Source of the DNA: Shimia thalassica
GTDB taxonomy: Bacteria > Pseudomonadota > Alphaproteobacteria > Rhodobacterales > Rhodobacteraceae
Assembly (NCBI RefSeq): GCF_001458215.1
Contig: NZ_CYTW01000001.1
Location: forward strand, 62,001-126,000
Direction: 5' to 3'
DNA length: 64,000 nucleotides
Each line of letters starts with the position of its first letter. The stretch's first letter is position 1. The notes under the pieces were generated by a model. It did not search any database. It was not told where the DNA came from and was given only the letters and a program-made list of their open reading frames with translations. A program made the position numbers and the translations under genes. Below are positions 8,930 to 18,230 of this stretch, one piece after another.

Positions 8930-10063
8930 TTATCGGGGCATGGGGTTCTTGGCCTTGTTGTAGCTGTGCCAATTCGTGATTTCGGGGTAGTACATCTGCC
9001 GCCACTTTCGCACACGCGGGTTCATGTAATGCTTCCAAACAGGCGGCATCATCGCCGCCATCGTCATGATGGGATAGCCATAAGGCAGTTGCGGGGCGTC
9101 GGCCTCTGTATAGTTCTGCAGCAAGGGGAACCGGCGGTCCGGCTTGTAGTGGTGATCCGAATGTCGCTGCAAATTGATCAATAACCAGTTTGATGCCTTG
9201 TGCGCGGCATTCCACGAATGGTGTGGTTTGACGTGTTCATATTTGCCTTCGCCCTGATGTTTGCGGGTAAGGCCATAATGCTCCACGTAATTCACCAGCT
9301 CGAGTTGCCAGATTGCGATGTAGGCTTGCCAGATGAACAGCAAAAGACCTTCCCATCCGCCGATCAGCAGCGCCAAAACCAACATCCCCGCTTGCAACGC
9401 CCAATAGCGGAAAAACGGGTTTGAGCTGTCCGTCCAGGGCAAATCCTTGCGGGCCAGCATGTCCTTTTCCGCTTTGAACGCCGAACGCAAAGATCCGATT
9501 AGAACACGCGGGAAAAAGCGGTGGAAGCCCTCGTTATAGCGGGCCGTCACGGGGTCACGAGGCGTGCCGACATAGCGGTGATGCACCAAAAGGTGTTCGC
9601 TTCGGAAATGGGAATACAGAACCATCGCCAACAGGATATCGCCCAACCAGCGTTCCCGTTTGTCTTTCTGATGCATCAGCTCGTGAGAATAATTGATGCC
9701 CACGGTTCCGGTCACCACCCCAACACCAAAGAACAGGCCGATTTTTCCGGCCATCGTCAGGTGTTCGGTGTGCGTAGCATACCAAAGCACCCCGAATAGT
9801 GTTGCGAATTGCAGGAAGGGCCAGATCAGCGTGACCAAACGGTACCAGAACAGATCGTCTTCCGTTGTGTCCAGATCTGCATTGGCAAGGTTCAACCCCA
9901 GCGCTGCGTCCAGCGCGGAGAAAAGATACCAGGTCGCAATGGGCACCAGAAGAACCCACCAGCCGCCCAGCCCCGCAACAATCCAGATGAGGGGAACGAG
10001 AAACAGAGACAGCCAAAAAGGCAGGGCGCTTTGCAGTTTGGCAACTTGCGAAGACGGGATCAT
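8930..10063 (-). CDS. alkB: Membrane alkane 1-monooxygenase (AlkB-type di-iron hydroxylase)
   Basis: 377 residues with several membrane spans in the first 260. It would oxidise the terminal carbon of alkanes or similar chains with O2 and electrons from rubredoxin. The iron-binding His boxes are HELMHQ, EHLLVHHR, NYVEHYGL and LQRHSDHH. Box 2 normally reads E-H-x-x-G-H-H; here Val replaces Gly, and box 1 ends in Gln where Lys is common. I chose the ATG at 10061-10063 behind GGAGAG; a longer frame reaches 10129. No rubredoxin or rubredoxin reductase gene is near, so electron carriers must be elsewhere. This is not the DNA-repair protein also called AlkB. Confidence 0.9.
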   Translation of the reverse strand: MIPSSQVAKLQSALPFWLSLFLVPLIWIVAGLGGWWVLLVPIATWYLFSALDAALGLNLANADLDTTEDDLFWYRLVTLIWPFLQFATLFGVLWYATHTEHLTMAGKIGLFFGVGVVTGTVGINYSHELMHQKDKRERWLGDILLAMVLYSHFRSEHLLVHHRYVGTPRDPVTARYNEGFHRFFPRVLIGSLRSAFKAEKDMLARKDLPWTDSSNPFFRYWALQAGMLVLALLIGGWEGLLLFIWQAYIAIWQLELVNYVEHYGLTRKHQGEGKYEHVKPHHSWNAAHKASNWLLINLQRHSDHHYKPDRRFPLLQNYTEADAPQLPYGYPIMTMAAMMPPVWKHYMNPRVRKWRQMYYPEITNWHSYNKAKNPMPR

Positions 10064-10149
10064 GGTCACTCTCCAGAACAGGGCGCGCGCAGGTGCATAA
10101 TGGGTCGATGGCCCACTGACTTCAATCACGATTTCGCAAGCCGAATCCC

Positions 10150-11202
10150 CTAGTCGGAGTGAAAGAGATTAAAGGCCTTGCGCATGACCGTCGGGATGTC
10201 CGTTGGGCTAAAGTCTTCAAGTGGAAGGAAGTGTCCCACAGCAGGTTCTCTTTCCATCGGAACCAGCGCTGTCTTTACGGTCAGGCGCAGATGGAAATGG
10301 GTGAATGTGTGCCTTGCTTCGCCGTTCAGGGTTTTCCATTCCGCGCGAATGGGGGCTTGGTGCTTTGGGGCCTCCTTTTCGACCCACTCGGACCCCGGCC
10401 AGCCCAACATGCCCCCCAACAGCCCCTTGTCGGGGCGCCGCTCGAGCAGTAGGGCGCCGTCAACGCGGCGCGTAATATACACAACACCAAACCGGATCGG
10501 CTTGGGCTTCTTTGGTGTCTTCTTTGGCAGGTCAACCGCGGTTCCTGCCAACCTTGCCTGACATGCAGGACGCCACGGGCAAATGCCGCAGGCCGGATTG
10601 CGGGGCGTGCAGATGGTTGCGCCAAGATCCATAACGGCTTGGGCATAGTCGCCAGCCCGTTCCAAAGGGGTGAGGGACTCAGCCAGAGCTGTCAGCTCGG
10701 GTTTGGCTGCAGGCAGGGGCGTGTGCACATCATAGAGCCGCGCCATCACGCGTTCGACGTTCCCGTCAACCACGACCGAGCTTTTATCAAAGGCAATCGC
10801 CGACACGGCCCCTGCCGTATAAGGACCGACGCCGGGCAGTTCGAGAAGGGCGTCGACGGTATCGGGAAAGACGCCGCCCTTTTCATTGGCAACAACACGC
10901 GCGCATTTGAGCAAATTGCGAGCGCGCGCATAATACCCAAGCCCCGCCCACTCGGCCATGACGTCTTCGTCTTGTGCATCCGCAAGGTCGCGCACGGTGG
11001 GCCAGCGTTTGGTGAAACGTTCGAAATAGTCTTTCACGGCCGCGACTGTGGTTTGCTGAAGCATGATTTCTGACAGCCAAATCCGGTAGGGATCGGGAAT
11101 CACGCCGTTCGCCCTGTCCTTTGGGCCGACACGCCACGGCATTTTGCGGGCGTGGTGGTCGTACCACTCAAGCAAAACCTCAGAAGAAGGCTGATCACGC
11201 AA
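10150..11202 (-). CDS. mutY: A/G-specific adenine DNA glycosylase
   Basis: 350 residues. MutY removes adenine paired with 8-oxoguanine. The catalytic Glu is in WLSEIMLQQTT, the helix-hairpin-helix is LPGVGPYTAGA with the following catalytic Asp (VVDGNVERV), and four Cys (ICTPRNPACGICPWRPAC) bind the 4Fe-4S cluster. The C-terminal NUDIX-like domain that senses 8-oxoG covers about 225-345. The start appears to be TTG at 11200-11202, since no ATG lies before the conserved WYDHHARKMPWR motif. It is divergent from the DciA-like gene. Confidence 0.96.
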   Translation of the reverse strand: MRDQPSSEVLLEWYDHHARKMPWRVGPKDRANGVIPDPYRIWLSEIMLQQTTVAAVKDYFERFTKRWPTVRDLADAQDEDVMAEWAGLGYYARARNLLKCARVVANEKGGVFPDTVDALLELPGVGPYTAGAVSAIAFDKSSVVVDGNVERVMARLYDVHTPLPAAKPELTALAESLTPLERAGDYAQAVMDLGATICTPRNPACGICPWRPACQARLAGTAVDLPKKTPKKPKPIRFGVVYITRRVDGALLLERRPDKGLLGGMLGWPGSEWVEKEAPKHQAPIRAEWKTLNGEARHTFTHFHLRLTVKTALVPMEREPAVGHFLPLEDFSPTDIPTVMRKAFNLFHSD

Positions 11203-11289
11203 GTTTTATACCCCGCTTTGTCCGGTTTCGCTGGCACCCTGCCGCGCGCCCACTAAAATAGCGCTGAACCGGAGGATGCAAGACACCAC

Positions 11290-11790
11290 ATGCGCCGAAC
11301 CACCACCAAAGGCTTTGCCCGCACGTCATCGTTGCTGAGGGAACGCATTCGCGAGACGGGTGAAACCCGTGGTTTCGCGGTGACGCGTGTTTTGACGCAT
11401 TGGACCGAGATCGTGGGCGAAGATATGGCATCGATCTGCCGGCCTGTTGATGTGAAATATGGCCGCCAGGGTTTGGGGGCAACTTTAACCGTGCTGACAA
11501 CCGGTGCGCAGGCTCCGATGTTGGAAATGCAGAAAGACAAGCTGCGCGCCCGCGTAAACCAGGTCTATGGCTATAATGCGATTGAACGGCTGCGCATTAC
11601 CCAAACCGCCTCGACAGGCTTTGCCGAAGGGCAGGCCGTTTTCGCGCACAAGCCAAAGGCCAAACCAAAGAACGTAACACCGGAAATCCGAACCGAAGCG
11701 GCCCGTATGGCGCAAACGGCACAGGACTCCGATCTGCGAGATGCGCTTGAACGGCTGTCTCGCAATTTCCTGACAAAGACAAACCGCTAA
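11290..11790 (+). CDS. DUF721 / DciA-like protein
   Basis: 166 residues. The N-terminal domain (about 15-100) matches DUF721, the KH-like domain of DciA, with W-T-E-I-V-G near residue 37, a Gly-rich beta strand, and INAIERLRI-like ending. In bacteria lacking DnaC or DnaI, DciA helps load the replicative helicase DnaB. The tail is basic and probably disordered (HKPKAKPKN). A GGAGG sequence sits 14 nt before the ATG, a little far. Only 13 bp separate it from the downstream dsbA-like gene, so they are probably cotranscribed. Confidence 0.75.
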   Translation: MRRTTTKGFARTSSLLRERIRETGETRGFAVTRVLTHWTEIVGEDMASICRPVDVKYGRQGLGATLTVLTTGAQAPMLEMQKDKLRARVNQVYGYNAIERLRITQTASTGFAEGQAVFAHKPKAKPKNVTPEIRTEAARMAQTAQDSDLRDALERLSRNFLTKTNR

Positions 11791-11803
11791 GAAAGGTTCT
11801 TCG

Positions 11804-12484
11804 ATGAATCGTATCATCCCCATCGCGATCGTTGCTGTGATCGCTGCTGCCGGCGCCGGATTCTGGTTTAGCCAGTCAAATGGCGAAGCCCACGCCGAAC
11901 AGACACAGATTCAGTCGAGCGGATCGTCAAGCGACGATGCAGCAATGGCTGATACCTCTGGCGTTATCGAAATGGTCATGGGCTCGGATGATGCCCCTGT
12001 CACGATCATTGAATACGCGTCGTTCACCTGTCCACACTGTGCCACCTTCCATGAAGGTGTGCTCAAGCCGCTCAAGGCGGACTATGTCGAAACGGGAAAA
12101 GTGAAGTTCATTTTCCGCGATGTCTATTTTGACCGCTTCGGACTGTGGGCCTCGATGGTGGCGCGCTGTGCCGGGCCTGAAAAATTCTTCGGGATGGCTG
12201 ACCTTCTGATGAAGGGTCAAAGCGAATGGACCCGTGCAGGTGACCCTGTCGCAATCGCAGGAGAATTGCGCAAGGTCGGACGACTTGCCGGTATTGAAGA
12301 CGAGAAGCTGCAGGCTTGCATGCAAGACGAAGACAAAGCCAAGTCCCTGGTCGCATGGTACGAAAAGAACGTTGCCAAGGACGACATCTCGGGCACGCCT
12401 TCATTGATCATTGACGGCGAAAAGCACTCGAACATGAGCTATGCGGATCTCAAAAAGCTGATCGACGACAAGCTGGCCCAGTAA
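11804..12484 (+). CDS. DsbA-family periplasmic thiol-disulfide oxidoreductase
   Basis: 226 residues. The N-terminal hydrophobic helix (about 4-22) is an uncleaved anchor or signal. After a Ser-rich linker, the thioredoxin fold starts near residue 55 with C76-P-H-C79 as active site (FTCPHCATFHE) and the cis-Pro loop SGTPSLIIDG near 195, as in DsbA/BdbD/Com1-like proteins. It would introduce or exchange disulfides in envelope proteins. The start ATG follows AAAGG. It sits behind the DciA-like gene and is convergent with lpxK; a G-U-containing hairpin (12497-12523) lies between the two stops. Confidence 0.9.
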   Translation: MNRIIPIAIVAVIAAAGAGFWFSQSNGEAHAEQTQIQSSGSSSDDAAMADTSGVIEMVMGSDDAPVTIIEYASFTCPHCATFHEGVLKPLKADYVETGKVKFIFRDVYFDRFGLWASMVARCAGPEKFFGMADLLMKGQSEWTRAGDPVAIAGELRKVGRLAGIEDEKLQACMQDEDKAKSLVAWYEKNVAKDDISGTPSLIIDGEKHSNMSYADLKKLIDDKLAQ

Positions 12485-12510
12485 CCCTGAATTCTTCGGG
12501 CGAGGCGCAA

Positions 12511-13518
12511 TCAGCCTTGCCCGGATAAAACCTTGTCGAGAAGGTGGTCTATGTCTGACCAGTCCTCGATCTCCAAACGCACAGGCAAGGTCAGAACCTT
12601 GGACCGGAATCCGGAAGGAAGCCGGACAGCGTCTTTTTCCGTCGTGACAAGCTGTGCACCGAATCGGCGGGCATCCGTTTCCAACCGGTTCATCAGAGCT
12701 GGTGTTAAAGGCTGGTGATCTTCCAACGCTTCGGCATGGATCAGATGCGCGCCCTGAGCCTGCAACGTGGCAAAGAACTTTTCGGGGTGACCAATTCCGG
12801 CGAAGGCCAGAAAAGGTGTTCCGGTCCAGTCCATACCCATTTCCAGAACGGCAAGATGTCCCTTTGCATGAGGCAGAGGGATGTGGCGGCTCCATTGCGC
12901 CGCAAAACGGTTCTGGGCCTGCGCGTCGCCAATCGACAAAACGATGTCGGCCCGTTTCAGGCCAACATCAACAGGTTCGCGCAGTGGCCCCGCCGGAATG
13001 CAGCGCCCGTTTCCAAACCCTTTGTTCGCATCGACCACGATGACCGAGGCGTCTTTGTGCAACGACGGGTTTTGAAACCCGTCATCCATGAGGATGATAT
13101 CTGCACCAGCAGATTCCGCCGCTTTGGCGCCCTGTTCACGGTCCTTTGCAATCCATGCAGGTCCAAACGCCGACAGCAATAAAGGCTCGTCGCCGACCTG
13201 ATCCGCAGTATGCTGGCGCTCGTCCACTTGCAGCGGGCCTTTCAAAGATCCGCCATAACCGCGAGAGACAACATGCGGGGTCAACCCGCGCGCCTGAAGT
13301 CGCTGTAGCAGGGCAATGGTTGTCGGCGTCTTGCCGGTCCCTCCGGCGTTGAGGTTTCCAACGCAGATAACGGGGACATTGCAACGATGGGCCGTACCGT
13401 TCCCTTTGGCGAGGCGTTGTGCCGTTGCGCGCGCATAAATCGTCCCGAGAGGTGCCAAAAGACGTGCCCGCCAGTCAGGGGCGTCAGGTGCGGTATCCCA
13501 AAAACGCGGTGCGCGCAT
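12511..13518 (-). CDS. lpxK: Tetraacyldisaccharide 4'-kinase
   Basis: 335 residues. LpxK phosphorylates the 4' position of the lipid A disaccharide precursor at the inner face of the cytoplasmic membrane. The P-loop [12 protein letters not shown] lies near residue 52, and DDGFQN (Walker B-like, about 145) is the typical second motif. The ATG (13516-13518) overlaps the waaA stop by one base and is preceded by AAGGAG inside waaA, so the two are translated together. Both belong to the lipid A/Kdo pathway. Confidence 0.96.
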   Translation of the reverse strand: MRAPRFWDTAPDAPDWRARLLAPLGTIYARATAQRLAKGNGTAHRCNVPVICVGNLNAGGTGKTPTTIALLQRLQARGLTPHVVSRGYGGSLKGPLQVDERQHTADQVGDEPLLLSAFGPAWIAKDREQGAKAAESAGADIILMDDGFQNPSLHKDASVIVVDANKGFGNGRCIPAGPLREPVDVGLKRADIVLSIGDAQAQNRFAAQWSRHIPLPHAKGHLAVLEMGMDWTGTPFLAFAGIGHPEKFFATLQAQGAHLIHAEALEDHQPLTPALMNRLETDARRFGAQLVTTEKDAVRLPSGFRSKVLTLPVRLEIEDWSDIDHLLDKVLSGQG

Positions 13519-14732
13519 TACGAAGTCTCCTTGGCGTCTAACGCATCCTGTACCAGATTAATGATCTGATCTGAAACTTCTGCGCCTTCCGAAACTACCC
13601 GCCAGCCCGCGTGGGCCATCTGGGCGGCTCTGTCCGGAGCAGTGAGAAGTGCCAGCGCCGTGCCAAGGCTGTCTGCGTCACGCACGATGCGCGCGGCTCC
13701 TTCTTCAACAAGACGGGAATAGCTTTCAAGGTGCCTGCGCACACTTGGGCCATAAAGAATGGCAGATCCCAGCGCCGCAGGTTCAAACGGATTGCGCCCG
13801 CCCAGGCCGGACACCAACGAGCTTCCCATAAAGGTCACGGGCGAAATCCGATACCACAGGCCCAATTCGCGCGGGTCTGATCCCAAGAGAACTTGGGTGT
13901 TTCCATCGGGAAATTCGCCCTCGTCCCATTCCGCAATGCGCCACCCATCTTCAAGGCAGCGTTCCTTAAACAACGGGGCGTCTTCGGGCGCTTCCGGTGC
14001 CAACACCAGCAAAAGTCGGTGAGACAAACGTAGATTGCTGCGGTGTGCATCCAAAACAGCCCGCAATTCGCTGGGATGCAGGTGCGCACCAAACCAGACA
14101 GGACGGCCTTTAAGGGCCTCGCGCAGCTCTTCAAGGTCATCGGAGTTACACGGCAAGACCGAATGCTCTTCCAACAGCGGACCGGACTTTTGCACTGGGT
14201 GGCTATCCGAGAGCGTACGGCGAATACGCATGGCGGCGGTTTCAGAGTGGGCGAAGATTTTGTTAAAAAGTGCTAGGGTGCCTTTGACCGGCTCGAGCAA
14301 CAGGCGCCAACGCGTGTGTTCCAGCCCGGGCTCGTCAGCGTCCAGCAGGAACAAAGGAATCTGGAGTTTGTGCGCCGCATCAATCAGTGAAGGCCGCAAC
14401 CATGGACCAAGCCACAAACAGGCATCCGGTTTCCAGTGGTCCAGAAATGCGCGCGCATCGTTTGGATGTTCGCCCGGTGCCTCTTGCCAGATAACACCTT
14501 CGGGCAGTGACGGCGCAGGTCGACCCGGAGATGTTGTAATCAAAAGAGAGTGGCCCATGCGCTGGGCGCACAAGCGAAGCCCGAGTTGTATCAGGGCATT
14601 GGCGCGGTCCACATCTGCACAATGCAACCAGATCAGACATCCGTCAGGACGCGACGTGGATGTGTCAGGAGCGTGCGACACCTCCCGTCGGGCAAAGGCA
14701 AGATAGGCAGAAAGCCCTAGTGTCCGCGCCAT
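13518..14732 (-). CDS. waaA: 3-deoxy-D-manno-octulosonic acid (Kdo) transferase
   Basis: 404 residues. It transfers Kdo from CMP-Kdo to lipid A precursor. The N-terminal half carries the acceptor-binding region ([17 protein letters not shown], equivalent to the WxHxxSxGE region but clearly divergent) and the C-terminal half the GT-B nucleotide-sugar domain ([31 protein letters not shown]). The usual WIHxASVGE motif is altered here. It sits directly upstream of lpxK and downstream of the DUF4170 gene in the same direction. Confidence 0.92.
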   Translation of the reverse strand: MARTLGLSAYLAFARREVSHAPDTSTSRPDGCLIWLHCADVDRANALIQLGLRLCAQRMGHSLLITTSPGRPAPSLPEGVIWQEAPGEHPNDARAFLDHWKPDACLWLGPWLRPSLIDAAHKLQIPLFLLDADEPGLEHTRWRLLLEPVKGTLALFNKIFAHSETAAMRIRRTLSDSHPVQKSGPLLEEHSVLPCNSDDLEELREALKGRPVWFGAHLHPSELRAVLDAHRSNLRLSHRLLLVLAPEAPEDAPLFKERCLEDGWRIAEWDEGEFPDGNTQVLLGSDPRELGLWYRISPVTFMGSSLVSGLGGRNPFEPAALGSAILYGPSVRRHLESYSRLVEEGAARIVRDADSLGTALALLTAPDRAAQMAHAGWRVVSEGAEVSDQIINLVQDALDAKETS

Positions 14733-14741
14733 AGGCTGGTG

Positions 14742-14984
14742 TTATCCGAGCTCTTCAGTCGAAGAGGCCGCGGCTTCTTCGTCGCGCAGACGGTGCAGGT
14801 GCGCAATGAAGTAACGCATGTGGGCATTGTCGACTGTGCGTTGGGCTTCTGCTTTCCAGGCGTCATGTGCGGCTTGGTAGTTCGGGAAAATGCCAACGAT
14901 ATGGATGTCGTCTACATCTTTGAAAACATTCTTGCTTGGGTCGACCAATTCGCCGCCAAATACGAGGTGCAAGCGCTGTGTCAT
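14742..14984 (-). CDS. DUF4170 small protein
   Basis: 80 residues, soluble, no signal peptide. It matches the small alphaproteobacterial DUF4170 family: RLHLVFGGEL near the start, then IHIVGIFPNYQAAHDAWKA, then RYFIAHLHRL. Function unknown. The start at 14982-14984 has an excellent GGAGGA site; a longer in-frame reading to 15164 has no such support. Only 9 bp separate it from waaA, so it is probably the first gene of a DUF4170-waaA-lpxK operon, which suggests a link to lipid A or envelope sugar metabolism. Confidence 0.8.
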   Translation of the reverse strand: MTQRLHLVFGGELVDPSKNVFKDVDDIHIVGIFPNYQAAHDAWKAEAQRTVDNAHMRYFIAHLHRLRDEEAAASSTEELG

Positions 14985-15140
14985 GTAGGATCCTCCGAGG
15001 TTCGTGCGCAAACTATGAGGTTGCCGTAAAGGAGGCAAGGCCAAGCCTGCGGCAATTTCGGGCAGTTTGCAAAGGCCTCTACTGTTGACCTGTCGCTTAT
15101 GATGCGGCACCTCGGAAGCCAAGACAGCGAGGCACTCCTG

Positions 15141-15884
15141 ATGAAACCTTTCCTGATCCTGCAACTGCGTCCCGAAACAGAAGCGTCCGATGATGAATAT
15201 CAGGCCATCCTGACCAAAAGTGGACTGTCCGCAGAGGATACCGTGCGCATCCGGTTGGATGTCGAAGACCTGCCTCGGGATTTGGAACTTGATGCGTTTT
15301 CCGGCGTGATTGTGGGCGGCGGGCCGGGATGCGTCAGCGATGCCCCCGACAAAAAGTCAGACATCGAAGCGCGTATCGAGGACGCGGTTTTGGGCCTAAT
15401 GCCCGAGATTACAGGGAAAGACTTTCCGTTTCTGGGATGTTGTTATGGGATTGGCATTCTGGGGCATCACCTCGGGCGTACAGTGTCCAAAGAAAATTAT
15501 TCCGAAGATGTCGGGGTCTCGGATTGTTCGATTACACCGGACGGCAGCAATGACCCGTTGTTGAAAGACATTCCTGACCGTTTTTTTGCGTTTGTCGGCC
15601 ACAAAGAAGCGGTTCAACGATTGCCGGAAGGCTGCACGCACTTGGTGAGTTCACCAACGTGCCCGTATCAGATGATCCGGTTTGGTCACAATGTATACGC
15701 AACCCAGTTCCACCCCGAAGCCGACAGTGACGGATTTGAGGTGCGTATCGGGATTTACAAACACCGTGGCTATTTCCGCCCCGAGGATGCCGATGACCTT
15801 GTGCAGATGTGCCGGTCGGCCGATGTGCATGCACCGGAAAAAGTCTTGCGCAATTTTGTAGACGTTTATGCGCAGGACGCCTGA
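15141..15884 (+). CDS. Class I glutamine amidotransferase-like protein
   Basis: 247 residues, a free-standing GATase domain like those of GMP-synthase-type amidotransferases. Nucleophile Cys is in LGCCYGIGILG and the His-x-Glu pair in QFHPEAD, so the catalytic triad is complete. An early GGGPG turn (VIVGGGPGCVSD) fits the fold. The ammonia acceptor is unknown; such stand-alone enzymes include gamma-glutamyl hydrolases and unknown transferases. It is divergent from the DUF4170-waaA-lpxK genes and convergent with the CysQ-like gene. Confidence 0.85.
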   Translation: MKPFLILQLRPETEASDDEYQAILTKSGLSAEDTVRIRLDVEDLPRDLELDAFSGVIVGGGPGCVSDAPDKKSDIEARIEDAVLGLMPEITGKDFPFLGCCYGIGILGHHLGRTVSKENYSEDVGVSDCSITPDGSNDPLLKDIPDRFFAFVGHKEAVQRLPEGCTHLVSSPTCPYQMIRFGHNVYATQFHPEADSDGFEVRIGIYKHRGYFRPEDADDLVQMCRSADVHAPEKVLRNFVDVYAQDA

Positions 15885-15967
15885 CTCTGGGTTGTAAATC
15901 TCTATTCCGAAGTCGGAGAGGCGCTTTTGCCCAAAGGGCAGCAACCTCGGGTTACCGTGAAGAGCGT

Positions 15968-16747
15968 CTAGGAGGCAGAAAGCGCCTGTGTCAGCTGCGC
16001 ATGTACGTCTTGCCCTCCGGCGACCATACCGGACAGGCGGGGATCGGGGTTGTTGAACAGCAGGGCTTTGCCAAATCGATCCGATGTGATCGCGCCAGCC
16101 TCGCGCAAAAGCAGATCACCGGCGGCAACGTCCCATTCCCACGTAGGTCGCAAGGTCAGCATCGCGTCATAGCGCCCTTCGGCCACAAGAGCGAGACGAT
16201 AGGCAAGGGAAGGGCGGTGGCTGCGCGAAACATCGGGAACCGGCCCGTGCCAGTGCTGGGGTTGCATCACTGGCCGAGCGGCCAGAAGGGACGCACCGGT
16301 CAAGGCCGAGCGCATGCTCGGTGAAATCGGCGCGTTGTTCATAAACGCACCCTTGCCTGTTTCGGCGTGATACAACTTGTCCCGCATCGGCAGGAACACC
16401 ACCGCCGCAGTCACGACGCCTTGTTCCGCGATGGCCAAAGAATGCGCCCAAGTGTTTGAGCCTTCGATAAAGCTGCGCGTGCCATCAATCGGATCAATGA
16501 TGAACACACGTTTCGCGGCTTGCCGGTCCGTGTTGTCCAACGATTCTTCGCTTAGCCAGCCATAATCCGGGCGGGCGTTCCGAAGCTTGTCTTCAAGCAT
16601 TTCGTTGACGGCAAGGTCGGCCTCGGTGACAGGGCCGGCTCCGTCCGGTTTGTCCCACACGCGGGCCTGTGGTCCGGTAAAGCCACGCGCGATCCGGCCT
16701 GCCTCGTGGGCGGCGTCAATCAAAAGGGAAAGATCAGTTTCCAGCAA
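15968..16747 (-). CDS. Inositol monophosphatase-family phosphatase (CysQ-like 3'(2'),5'-bisphosphate nucleotidase)
   Basis: About 259 residues. Metal-binding motifs of the Mg-dependent, Li-sensitive phosphatases are present: WLSEES, IIDPIDGTRSFIEG and WEWDVAAGDLLLREAG. CysQ members remove the 3' phosphate of PAP made during sulfate assimilation; inositol or other sugar phosphates remain possible. No ATG lies near the expected N-terminus, and TTG at 16745-16747, 9 nt after GAAGG, is my best start. This overlaps the end of pmbA by 14 bp, so translation is coupled. An upstream ATG (16807) would overlap pmbA by 74 bp. Confidence 0.85.
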   Translation of the reverse strand: MLETDLSLLIDAAHEAGRIARGFTGPQARVWDKPDGAGPVTEADLAVNEMLEDKLRNARPDYGWLSEESLDNTDRQAAKRVFIIDPIDGTRSFIEGSNTWAHSLAIAEQGVVTAAVVFLPMRDKLYHAETGKGAFMNNAPISPSMRSALTGASLLAARPVMQPQHWHGPVPDVSRSHRPSLAYRLALVAEGRYDAMLTLRPTWEWDVAAGDLLLREAGAITSDRFGKALLFNNPDPRLSGMVAGGQDVHAQLTQALSAS

Positions 16748-18080
16748 GCGTGAGACCTTCAACGAGCAGTGAAGGGACAACCCGAGACAGATGAGTGCGC
16801 GCGTCATTGGCAGGGATGAGATTGCGCAGCATGTCCCTCAGGTTCCCGGCAATCGTGCATTCGTTGACCGCATGTGTGATCTCGCCGTTCTCGATCCAGA
16901 GACCCGCAGCGCCGCGCGAATATTCGCCCGTTGTCGCGTTGATGGTCGAACCGATCATCGAGGTGACCAAGAGACCGGTGCCCATGTCACGGATAAGATC
17001 TTCGCGTGACGTGGTGCCTTGGGTCAGGGCAACGTTCCACGTGGTTGGCGATGGCGGAGATGCGACACCTCTTGCGGCGTTTGCCGTGGATGTCATGCCA
17101 AGCTTGCGGGCGTTCGCGAGGTCCAGTGTCCATCCGGTCAAAACGCCATCATCGACAATCGCGCGTTTACGCGTTTGCAACCCTTCGGCATCAAACGGGC
17201 GGCTTGAATCTATGCGGGGGCGGTAGGGGTCTTCAATCAGGCTTAGCCCTTTGGGCAGCACATCCTGACCCAAACAGTCGCGCAACCAAGAGGCACCACG
17301 GGCAATGCTTGCGCCATTTGCTGCGGCCAGCAAATGGCCGATCAAAGACGTTGAAATACGCTCGTCAAACAGAACCGGATAGGCGCCGGTTGGCGGCTGG
17401 ATTGCATCCAGACGTGAGATGGAACGTTCCCCGGCCGACGTGCCTATTGCGGTTGGACTGCGCAGGTCAGACTGGAAAATGCGGCTATCCCCGTCATAGT
17501 CCCGCTCCATTCGGTCACCTTCGCCGGCAATGGCAACACAAGATGTGGCGCGGCTGGTTCGGGCATATCCACCGGAAAATCCGTTTGTGGCAGCAAGGTG
17601 GACTTGCGTCGCACTGTATCCGGCGACTGCGGTCTGAACCTGTGTGACACCCCTGACGGCAAACGCAGCAGCTTCTGCCTCGGCGGCATCCGCCAAAAGC
17701 TCTTGGGGGTCTGGTTCTTGCGCCGGGTCGGACAACTCTAGCGCCGCAATATCCCAGTTGGTTGCAATCTGTTCCGGATCGGCCAGACCGATATAGGGAT
17801 CTTCAGGCGCTTCTTTGGCCATGGCAACCGCGCGTTCGGCCATTGTCGCGAGGGTCTGGGGAGAGGCGTCGGACACAGACACATTGGCCTGACGCTGTCC
17901 GATCAGCACACGAAGGCCAAGGTCGATGCCTTCCGAGCGTTCCGCCTGTTCGAGTGCATTGCCACGCACATCGATAGAAACCGAGGTCCCCTGTATCGCC
18001 ATCGCGTCGGCTGCGTCTGCGCCTGCATTCAAAGCGGCATCAAGCATGGCCTGCGCGAGGTTTTCCAGTTTCATACTCAT
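16734..18080 (-). CDS. pmbA: TldD/PmbA-family metalloprotease subunit
   Basis: 448 residues. PmbA (TldE) pairs with TldD to form a peptide-degrading metalloprotease known for microcin B17 maturation and CcdA turnover. As usual for PmbA it lacks the HExxxH zinc motif of TldD. Recognisable parts: N-terminal V-S-I-D-V-R-G-N, LGLRVLIGQRQANVS, a central FDERISTSLIGHLLAAANG and the C-terminal G-E-Y-S-R-G-A-A-G-L-W-I-E-N-G-E-I. The ATG at 18074 may be the true start because GGGA is too close to the one at 18080. tldD is not in the window. The CysQ-like gene follows with a small overlap. Confidence 0.92.
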   Translation of the reverse strand: MSMKLENLAQAMLDAALNAGADAADAMAIQGTSVSIDVRGNALEQAERSEGIDLGLRVLIGQRQANVSVSDASPQTLATMAERAVAMAKEAPEDPYIGLADPEQIATNWDIAALELSDPAQEPDPQELLADAAEAEAAAFAVRGVTQVQTAVAGYSATQVHLAATNGFSGGYARTSRATSCVAIAGEGDRMERDYDGDSRIFQSDLRSPTAIGTSAGERSISRLDAIQPPTGAYPVLFDERISTSLIGHLLAAANGASIARGASWLRDCLGQDVLPKGLSLIEDPYRPRIDSSRPFDAEGLQTRKRAIVDDGVLTGWTLDLANARKLGMTSTANAARGVASPPSPTTWNVALTQGTTSREDLIRDMGTGLLVTSMIGSTINATTGEYSRGAAGLWIENGEITHAVNECTIAGNLRDMLRNLIPANDARTHLSRVVPSLLVEGLTLAGN

Positions 18081-18181
18081 TCCCGTTCTTTGCGACCTAG
18101 CGGCCTTGGGCCGAAAGTTATTCTGATGTTTGTTCTGAGGTAGACCGCACAGCGGGTCCGCGCAAGTGTTTGGCAGAAAAT

Positions 18182-18209
18182 GGGCCGCCCTGCTTTGGCA
18201 GAACGGCCC
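18182..18209 (-). terminator. Intrinsic terminator of the DUF2125 gene
   Basis: GGGCCG (18182-18187) pairs with CGGCCC (18204-18209), with CTGC/GCAG pairing inside. Read on the minus strand, ATTTTCTG follows. The T-run is short, so this is moderate evidence. Confidence 0.6.
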
Positions 18210-18230
18210 GAAATGCAGCGTTGAAAGGCG

